A DNA stretch of 64,000 bases from Daphnia carinata. Taxonomy: Eukaryota > Arthropoda > Branchiopoda > Diplostraca > Daphniidae. Shown here one piece after another: positions 55,767-64,000 of this stretch. Position 1 is the first letter of the stretch. Each line of letters starts with the position of its first letter. The notes beneath the pieces are model-generated. The model saw only the letters and a list, made by a program, of their open reading frames with translations. It searched no databases and was not told the DNA's origin. Position numbers and translations under genes: made by a program. The DNA lies in NCBI RefSeq assembly GCF_022539665.2, contig NC_081331.1, positions 12,370,638 to 12,434,637 of the forward strand, given 5' to 3'.

Positions 55767-56080
55767 TGGCTCTTCTTTTTTCTTTTTTTTTTTCTCTCTT
55801 CTTTTTTTCTTTTCTCTCTTCTTTTTTTTTCTCTCTTCTTTTTTTCTTTCTTCTTGCTTTCTCTCTTTCTTCGTCGTCTTTTCTCGTCTTCTTTTTTTCT
55901 TTCTTCGTAGAATCTTGCGTCTTGATCTGTTGTAGAAGCTTGCGTAATCCGATGAATCTTGCGTATCTTGAATGAAGATTTGGAGGGAAAGGGAGGGGGG
56001 GAAATTGGCGGTGTCGGGACTTGAACCCGGGGCCTTCAGAATGCGAAGCGAAGGTGGTAACCACTGTGCCAGGACCGCAC
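55767..56080 (-). mobile_element. tRNA-headed SINE-like insertion
   Basis: On the minus strand the element begins with a tRNA-like head (56080 down to about 56007). It carries a perfect pol III A box TGGCACAGTGG (56061-56071) and a B box GGTTCAAGTCC (56017-56027). The anticodon arm does not fold as a normal tRNA. A unique body of about 100 bases follows, then a long A/G-rich tail (about 55900 to 55767). Head, body and purine tail in this order are typical of a tRNA-derived SINE. The Lys/Arg/Glu-rich frames over it are only translations of the tail. Confidence 0.65.
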
Positions 56081-56159
56081 ATCTCAAACAAATTTATTTT
56101 TCATCGACCTTCGTTCTAATACCGGAGCTATATAATATGTGACTAATAGTGGTGTCGCG

Positions 56160-56290
56160 CTGTGATAGGGCGCTGTGGTATAGCACTGAGATCATACGTC
56201 GACTGTCCGTGTTCGGTTCTTATAGACGCCATTGCTTAAAATTTTTTTAAATTATTTTTATAAATGTAAATAAAAAAAAATAAAATAACC
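56160..56290 (+). mobile_element. Second, degenerate tRNA-like element with A-rich tail
   Basis: The block has a GGCG/CGCC outer pairing, a GTAT/ATAC D-stem-like pairing and a weak B-box-like GTTCGGTTC, followed directly by an A/T-rich tail. It looks like a worn tRNA-derived insertion in the opposite orientation to its neighbour. Confidence 0.3.
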
Positions 56291-57686
56291 CATTTTATTT
56301 ATTTTAGAACAGTATTAAATCGAACACATTTTTAAAGCAATTAACCAGTGCCCGTCAAAGCAAAACAAGTTACCAGAAAAATTTAAATTGGCTATGGAAA
56401 TAAAACCATCGGATTGCCCCATCATATTTGTTTAGTTAAGCAATAAAGATATGGTTTTTTCCAAAAATAATTGTCATCGAACATTCAACGTTATAAAGCC
56501 TCAAGAGAATCAAAGCGTTTCCCAATGAACAGTGTGTTGCTCACCTAGATAACAAAATTGTGTGAGAGGCCTCGGGTTCATCATGTCTCAACAACAAATT
56601 GTTCATCATGGTTGAACAAAATAGATTCGTAATTCCTACGTATATATTCAAGGAACTCTCCCCAGCTTTTGCAATTGGGTCAAGTGCTTGTCAGAAATTC
56701 AGTCGGAGACTTGAGTCTTAAAAAATTCGGCGTGCGATATGTTTCGCACAGACGTTTGGAGGATCAAATGGAGTTCGTGGTGTATCCTAGTCAGTGTTAC
56801 TTTCTGAAAAGCGTACCGTTCACCATTGTCCGCTTGGTGGCTCTTATTGAGGAACATTTTACTTTTGAAGTTGCATAGAAAGCGCCAAAAGCAACAGCGG
56901 TTTGGCCAAAAATCTCAAAATCCCCAGAAATCCCCAGAAAATTAAATAGGCCCTGGATAATCCCGGAAACCCTAGATTTCCATAACTGCACCCTAGATTC
57001 CAAAAATATTCTTTAAATCCCCCTAAATAGGGTAATATCCCTAGAAGTGGAATGGCTGCTAGCAACAGCCATAGAGCCCTATCGGATGCTGAGTTGCAAA
57101 TTTTTACAAACCTGACATTTAGTGTTTTGAACAACGAATGTTTTTCATCCAGGTTCTCTCAGTTTTCGAGTAGGTCAGATCGGTTTTCTGATTGCGAAAA
57201 ATCTGAACGGCTTCCTAATTTTGGTGATCTTTGGCTATTTTGAATGGCTGCTTGGCTATAATTGGCTATAGCTGGCAACGTCATGGCCTATAACTGCAGT
57301 CAATAGCAGACAGCTTTTCAAATAGCCGTTTGTTTTTCCCTAATATCCGTGAACTTAGCGAGACCTAGTTTTATCGGCGCTTTCTTCGTTTTTTTGTATT
57401 TATGAAACGCGTAGGTATCTGATGTCACTTTTAGTTTTGAGCCATATTCAATACGTTGACTGGATATGTCCACTGTGCCCCACTGTGTAACGTTCGTGGC
57501 TAAGTTAGAGATGTACAGAATCCCAATGTTTGAGAGAAACTGCCTAACTAGTTCATATAGCCAGTGTAACAAATACATCTAGTAAATACATTAAAATAGA
57601 ACGTTTTTCTGTATAACTGAGATGCAAATGCCAAAAACTTAATAATATTTCTTTACCCAGATCAACTAGACAAGATTTGACACAAG
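56291..57686. other. Spacer before phosphatase gene
   Basis: No exon is supported. It should contain the promoter and 5' UTR of the phosphatase. Reading frames here are short and lack splice-consistent extensions. Confidence 0.4.
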
Positions 57687-58439
57687 ATGGACCATTCAAA
57701 GAAATCTGTTCTTTTTATCTGTCTCGGTGAGCATCTCGTAATAGTACTAAGACAGCCTATACTGGAGTTTGAATATTGATTGTATGAATTTTTTATGCAA
57801 ATTTTTTTTTTACCTTGTTTAAACTATATAGGAAACATATGTCGCTCCCCAATAGCAGAAGCTGTCTTTGCTAAGTTGGTCAAGGATGCTGGGAAACAAA
57901 ATGAGTGGAACATTGACAGTGGCGCTATTGGTAATTGGCATGTAGGAAAAGGACCAGATCGCCGTGCAATTTCTGTGTTAAGTAAGCACAGTATATCTAC
58001 AAGTCATAAAGCAAGACAGGTAATCAATAGTAGTTTTCTTTTTTCAAACAAGTTGTCAAAAATCATTTAAATTCCTAGATAAAGAGTAGGGATTTCTCAG
58101 AGTTTGACTACATTTTTGGGATGGATGAAGATAACATGGATGACCTCAAATCCATGGCTCCTACGAATTCAAAAGCCAAAATTGAATTGCTGGGAACGTA
58201 CGATCCCCAAGGAGAACTGATTATACGAGACCCATATTATGTAAGCTCTTACGCGTTCAAGGCATGCACATTGTTTACCGCCTGCCGAAATTTTCTTCTG
58301 CTGTATTGTTTATAGCTTAGTCTTTACATTTAGTTATTTAATTTTACATAAATTGCAGGACAATGGAGAAGAGGGCTTTGAGAAATGTTACCAGCAGTGC
58401 ATGCGGTGCTGTGCAGCTTTCTTGGAACGAATGGGCTAA
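57687..58439 (+). CDS. ACP1: Low-molecular-weight protein tyrosine phosphatase
   Basis: Four exons: 57687-57726, 57832-58019, 58079-58240 and 58359-58439 (TAA), giving 156 residues, the normal length for this cytosolic phosphatase family. It removes phosphate from phosphotyrosine (and acid phosphatase substrates) through a cysteinyl-phosphate intermediate. The signature C(X)5R loop reads CLGNICRS with Cys12 and Arg18, split by the first intron after the Gly codon begins. The general-acid Asp lies in RDPYY (Asp127). Other family blocks seen are SPIAEAVF and the [11 protein letters not shown] region. The start lies directly before a lysine-rich lead into the first strand, as in relatives. The gene converges on the reductase gene, with 336 bases between stop codons. 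Confidence 0.95.
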
Positions 58440-58775
58440 CCGGTTGCAAACCTAAGTGCAAATATGATACTGAATAAGTTTCGGGCCACCAATCTCAACG
58501 TTCAGTGCAAAATACATTCTGAACTTAAATCCTAATGGCATGTTTTTTACCTCAGGCAATCTTTTATTGGTATGCCATCTCATGGTATAAACTAACTGCA
58601 TCCACATTTGCAGTTATAGTTATAATACGAAGGCCGGTCATGACTGGTAGCTGTGTATTTCTTTCGTACATTTTAAGGACACAGCTATCCACCATTAAAT
58701 AATACAAAAGATAGGCAGCACATCCTTTTCGTAACATTTTTTCGCTTCAATTGTTTTGAACATACTCTGCAGAAA
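58440..58775. other. Convergent 3' intergenic spacer
   Basis: This spacer lies between two convergent stop codons. It should hold both 3' UTRs, which may overlap. A minus-strand AATAAA at about 58563-58568 could be the reductase polyadenylation signal. Confidence 0.55.
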
Positions 58776-60131
58776 TCAAACTGTGCCGTTCACTTTCTTA
58801 GCGCAGGAGATGTTTGCGTCTCCGCATCGAAGCGGACCGCATCCACCCTGAGTGGCAGGAAAACTGAAGTTAGAGCTGAACGACTTGTCTCCCGTCTGCT
58901 GACCTTCCCCCTCAGCCTCGGCCGCCGGGCGGAAATTTAACGACGAGGAGTTGATGCAATATCGTAATCCGGTTGGCTGTGGGCCGTCGGTGAACAAGTG
59001 TCCAAGATGAGCTCGGCAGTTGGAGCAGCTCACTTCGGTTCTCACCAGACCTGGATTGGCGATTAGAAGAAGTAGATTGGCGCCAACTGCAGCAGCACTC
59101 ACCATCCGTCGACGAAAGTTCAGATACGAAAAGTTGAACGCCAGTAGATGGAGGTAGAGGAAGATAGTCATGGTGGTCGTGTATTTTCGTGGTAGAAGGA
59201 GGCAAAAACAAAGTCGCGTGTGCAATGTTGAATGAAACGAGATCGTCCGACGTGTGTTGGGTAGAGGTCCATGTCAGAAAGGGAGAGCGTTGTAATGACA
59301 GATGAAAAGAAGAGGAGGGAACCATAAACCAAGGATACAAAGAGAAAATCAGTGTACCTCAAATGATTAGTAAGTAATAGAAAAATGTACACACAACAGC
59401 GATAAAAATACCAACCATAAGAAATAGGTAAATGTGGAAAGGCCTTTGGCCACCAAAGTTTACGACTTCAGAACAGCCGTGATAGAACTTAGTAATAGTT
59501 TTATGTGGTAAACTACTATCAGCTACAAAGGTTTTGAAAAAAAAAGGAAACCTTGAAAAGTGTTTGCACTTAAGTAGTCAAGATGACTCTCATTGTGAAA
59601 CCAAAGCCTTAAGTCAAGACATACCCTCACAGATAAATATCCTGCAATAGACTGCCAAACAAGTCACCGGTCCAAATGTGCGTCATGTGGTGTAGAATGA
59701 CTTACCATGAGAGGCATCTTTTGTTAGTTTGACTCCTTTAGGATCGACGACGTCATAGAAAGCCGGCCAACCGGAACCAGAATCGTATTTCGTCTTCGAA
59801 TTGAAGAGATCGCGGCCGCATGAAATGCACTCGTAGATGCCGTTTTCCCGAAGCTTGTAGTACTTGTTGGTAAAAGCCCTAATCACGCAGACGGAAAGCG
59901 CCAGTGTAAAAAGCCGGTTATTCAAGTCACATTTACCACGTAAAGGAGGAAATGAGTGGGAAAATGCGTGCGTTTGAACTGTAGTAACAGTCACGATAAC
60001 GAACGAGATCTTGAGAACGAATGGGTTAAGAAAACTCACCTTTCCGTGCCCTTCTCCTGCGTGACTGACCACTGGAGCGGAGTTAGCCGCTGACGCAGTT
60101 CTTGCTTGAACTCGGATGATGTCGGGTCCAT
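58776..60131 (-). CDS. MsrB: Methionine-R-sulfoxide reductase B
   Basis: Three exons on the minus strand: 60131-60040, 59878-59706 and 59050-58776 (TGA), giving 179 residues. The enzyme reduces the R form of methionine sulfoxide in proteins. Family marks are [18 protein letters not shown], zinc ligands CISC (48-51) and CSNC (97-100), SGSGWPAF (64-71), HLGHLF and the catalytic RYCINS with Cys120. It is therefore the Cys form, not a selenoprotein, at this site. The start codon has a good context (GCCATGG). After the conserved LNF the protein continues for about 50 residues, ending in a segment with three Cys ([15 protein letters not shown]), which might supply a resolving thiol. No mitochondrial presequence is seen in this model, so a cytosolic or nuclear form is inferred; another first exon could change that. 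Confidence 0.93.
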
Positions 60132-63100
60132 GGCTTGAGAGAGTGAAGTATTTCCGTTGAGTAATCGGTGAACAGGACGCTAAAGCCGACCAATAATGGA
60201 AAAAAAAGACAAAAAACAAACAAAAACAAAACTAAAATTTTTTTTTCTTTTTTTTTTCTCCCCATGAACCTTCCTCCCGGAAGGAAAGGGAGGGGAGTTT
60301 TCAAAACAGTTGTATGCTGTGCGTATTCTTAAAACGTTTTTGACATCCGCGATATGCGTTTCTTTAGTTAAAAATATCCGTTTTCCTGGGTAGAACATAC
60401 GTCGTTCGTCAAAACGCTGGCAAACGTGGAAGAACGCAATACGGTCAAACGAAAACGAAAAAAAGGCACATAAAGTTGCATGTTACGTGAGTGACTTCGT
60501 CGACTATAACGCAAAATAACTATCACTGGCGACCGTTAAAGCCAAATCGGGTGAAAAACTTCAATTTATTACCAAACTTAAATAGTCTATCGCCTGCTGT
60601 ACGCGTGCTGTCGTTCCGAAAACGCCCCAACCACAGAAAAAGGTATACATTTCTTTTACATTCTTTCGTTTTACGTTTTATATTTTTGCTGGAGGTTTTT
60701 CTTTTTAAAGCATACGCAAAAGGCTGAGTGTGAGCTGCCGGGCAAAAACGAAAAAGGGACAAGGATTTGTTATTTATTCATGGTTTTTGCTAGACGCGCA
60801 CATGGAAGGCACGATTTCAAAATCGACTGCTGCATGTTAATTGGAAAATCAAATTTGGAAAACTCCCGGATGTGGCGTTTGTATGTAAAATACTATTTGC
60901 AGATTTTCAATGTATACCGGATGCTAAACAACTAACTTGGGCTTTTGCGTTGACACAGCAACAAAAGCCGATCGCGTGATGAGCGACATCGTTGATCAAA
61001 GCCGCAACGTTATCGACTCATTAAACCAGTTTGAATGACAATAATGGAGCAGGTTTTTCGGGAATGTTGATTAGATCGTCAACTACCACGAAACAGATGG
61101 ATGCGCAAAAAGAAGAGAAATCGAGGGCGACTGCTGTATAAGGCGCTACGAGCGCTTCTCACGAAAACGAAAAAAGTATAGACTTCGGTCGTCCCTTTTT
61201 GAAGGAGAGAAAAACAAAAGAGAGGAAGAAAACCTGCTGCGCGATTGGCATTTCCTTATTTAGTCTGGCCAGAGGCTCCGATGGCTGGATTCTTTTCTTT
61301 TGGGCATTTTTGTTGTTGTTGTTATATGGGTCAGAATCTTTACTTCCCATTTTTTACGCGCACCGCCACTTTTTTTTCTTCGTTCTAGGCAAGCTATTTT
61401 AGGCTGAGGCTTCTTGAAGGACGCGGACTTGTATACCTTAAACAACAAGAGAGTTCATATAAAACCGCCGCCGGGACGGATGAGCTGCCAACATTTTTCG
61501 ACTGCGGCGGAGAACGCAGAGAGCTTATTTTTAGGCACGATAGGTTCGTATTGAAGGAGCAACTGACGTGCGATCGATACGACAACAACGTAAATACTCA
61601 TGACTCACCTGCTTGGCCGAGGAACGCAATCGGACGATCAGCTGATACACACACACATATACACATACACACCCTGATTGTATTTACTAATTTGTCGCTA
61701 TGCAGTCACGTTGGGATTGAATGACAGCTGGATTTTGTTCGACACACAATTTCACTAGGAATGTTGTCTTGACGAGTAACGCTGGTTGGTCAAAGACAAG
61801 ACGGGGGAGAAATGACTCGAGCCAGTCGTGCAGCACATTCAACGTTCGACGTTGAAGTGAGCGTGTTTTTTTCCTTTCGTTTGGCTATACAATAGCCTTT
61901 TGCTTACTCGTCGGTCTTCTGCTGTCGCCTCTTGCTATATTGCCGCCAGGCTTTGGCAACCGTGCCAATGGCGGCTTGGCCGAAAAAGGGAAGTGGCGGG
62001 CGGGACCTGCGCACTTATAAGCATCTCCGTGCGGACGCATTTCATGATTCGAGTCCTGAAGGTTGCGACCTATGTATACAACGTAAACTGTCTCTTCCCT
62101 TCGCATTATGGTAGCTAACCACACCTTCTCCTGGAGACGTAATCACAAGCTATTTCATACTCGCCTGTAGCTACTTAAGCAGCTTTAGTCGATTAGACGT
62201 GTTAATAGATAGCTGTGTGCCCCCAAGTTGCTGGGCTTGATTGGTTGGTGCCTTTCGTTGCACGCGTCATGCGGACCGGGTTGTTTTCTATCCCAGAATT
62301 TTATTTTGGGTTTTGGCTGTAGTGAATGAAATTCCTGAGGGCGATTCAAGAAGTCCCGCCAGCAAGTATGCGACCCCGGCAAGTACTTAAGTAGGGACGG
62401 TAATCTATAGAAAGCCATAACGATGGTAATTGGAAATAGTAACAACGAGGTGCATTTAAAAAATAAAAAGATAAGGACACCACGGTTTTTGTGTAATCCC
62501 CTCACTTTCACAGAAAATCATTTAACCGAAAGTTCCAAAGAAAGTCCTTTTTTTTTGTGTTTTTGGCTGATGGCCCACCTTTGCACAGTTGCACGCGTTT
62601 AATCCCATCACCCTGCCTATGGCTACATAGTTTTATTCCTCGCGATGTCGTGAATTCATCTCGCTCCTTTGGCAAAGGCTTTGTATACACTATCATTAAA
62701 AGAATGATACATGTGTGAAGCCACACCGAACCATCGCCACACCTGGTTGTATAGGAAAGACTACTTGACTGCTTCTCATTTCTTCTATATTCATTTTCAA
62801 CAGTCTATCTATGGCGCTGTAAGGTCACGAACCAGACTGATGCTGGAATTTCAGGGCTTGTTAAAGGCGGAAATATACGTCGAGTGCTATATAACTTTGT
62901 TCTAACCTTCAGTCCTTCACCGGTGCGCTCGTACAAGGGTTATCTCTCGTCGTGTTCACGGTGCTGCATTGGAACACTATTCTTTTCTGGGCGCATTCAA
63001 CAAAAGAGACCATCCTTTAGAACTCGGCTCCTAAAGTAATCGTAAAAAGCTGAAAATATAACCCAATCCTGTTTTGTTTGTCTCCTTTGAAGGCAATAAC

Positions 63101-64000
63101 TGGTGGAAACTACCAGGCTGACCATTGGCAGCTGAGTCAGTCATGCGTGATCAGAATGGCGTCATTCATTATTGCAACTCATTGGTGGCTGAAGTCGTTT
63201 AGTGTGCATACAACACAGCTCGCTCCACTGCATTTTACTGGCGGTGGTGTCGAAAGTATTTCGTCCTATAAGGATGCGCAACTAATTTATTTTTGTCTAT
63301 ACTAGGCGTGACGGAGACACGGACCTAAAAGAGGAATTCCGTTATCTAGTCAACAATATTTACGCTATATTAATTTAAATGAGTTCTCTAACCTATTTGA
63401 ATGATCTAATATATGCGAATATCATTCTTGAGTTGCGTGCATCATTGGTTTTGAATGAATTCATGTCCCTGGGAAAATTTGTGTATCCGTTATCCGGTCG
63501 GAAATATCTCTTGGGTGGAGTTGTCCGTTCTGAAAGCGATTATTTACGCACAGATCACGTGGTGCCATTTTTTCCCCTGTGTGTTACTATGTCGCCAATT
63601 GCTGTATTCATATTAATTCAATCGGTGTCCTGAATTTTTTTTCAGAAAAATATTACAGCTCGATTGAAAGTCAGTGCCCGTGCAGGAAATGAAGCCAATC
63701 GCCTCGTCAAATGGGTCAAATGACTCAATGTTGTATCCCTTACTATCTGACCAACTTTCGCCTTTTAGGGAAAAATTTACACGCCCGTCAAGAAAAACAA
63801 TTCCAGAAAGCCATTGTCATTTTTCGACTTCGAAATGTTGACGTGTGGCATATTTCGTTTTCTTTTTATCGCCCTTGCTCTCTCCAGTCACGAGGGCGTA
63901 GACAGAGTTTTACATTTTATAATATACAGCATAGTGACTAGTCAATGCTGATATCAAAATTAAAGCAATAAAAGGCAATGTTCGCTTCGATTCAACTATT
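60132..64000. other. Right-end region without recognised gene
   Basis: No supported exon. The left part should be the promoter of the reductase gene. It contains a T-rich run at about 60235-60260, an isolated TATAAAA at 61458-61464 on the plus strand with no following frame I can support, and a CA-type microsatellite at 61646-61673. Confidence 0.4.
61646..61673 (+). repeat. CA-type microsatellite
   Basis: A run of CA dinucleotides with a few AT interruptions. Confidence 0.85.

Noticed and set aside
55714-56091. Lys/Arg/Glu-rich open frames on the minus strand
   Set aside because: They are translations of the purine-rich tail of the SINE-like insertion.

Overview
The window is eukaryotic nuclear DNA from an animal, most likely an arthropod. 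Coding exons are short with GT-AG junctions and introns mostly of 60-160 bases. The gene content (an Ig-bearing adhesion receptor, a PDGF/VEGF-receptor-like kinase, a Di-Ras-type GTPase and a secreted Tyr/Gly/His-rich protein with a tiny first coding exon) would suit a branchiopod crustacean such as Daphnia. That species guess is inference; no database was searched. All exon borders below were read by eye from splice sites, reading phase and agreement between paralogues.

Layout. (1) 1-11.1 kb: the 3' part of an adhesion-type G-protein-coupled receptor, copy A, whose first exons lie left of the window. (2) 13.1-14.4 kb: a Ras-superfamily GTPase of the Di-Ras type. (3) 15.2-15.9 kb: a small secreted Tyr/Gly/His-rich protein with a clear TATA promoter. 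(4) 16-35.9 kb: gene-poor DNA with only weak candidates: a three-exon small ORF at 17.8-18.2 kb, a signal-peptide-like ORF on the minus strand at 17.3-17.6 kb, and an orphan exon-like island at 24.7 kb. (5) 36.1-46.7 kb: a complete second copy (B) of the receptor, 21 coding exons and 1815 codons, collinear with copy A. (6) 47.3-49.5 kb: a complex of about four roughly 0.5-kb repeat units arranged forward-forward-reverse-reverse, able to fold back on itself. (7) 50.3 kb: a broken tRNA-Ser(GCT)-like copy. (8) 50.65-54.36 kb: a receptor tyrosine kinase with about four Ig domains and a split kinase domain. (9) 55.8-56.3 kb: two tRNA-headed SINE-like insertions. (10) 57.7-58.4 kb (+): low-molecular-weight protein tyrosine phosphatase. 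(11) 58.8-60.1 kb (-): methionine-R-sulfoxide reductase B, convergent with the phosphatase. (12) 60.1-64 kb: no gene recognised.

The genes do not form a pathway or operon. The main stories are the receptor tandem duplication with its divergence and the foldback repeat. In the receptor pair, a 35-base intron required in copy B has become open reading frame in copy A through one extra base; the GPS cleavage motif is altered in both copies; and copy A has a private Cys cluster in its tail. The GTPase carries an unusual P-loop and has no lipidation motif.
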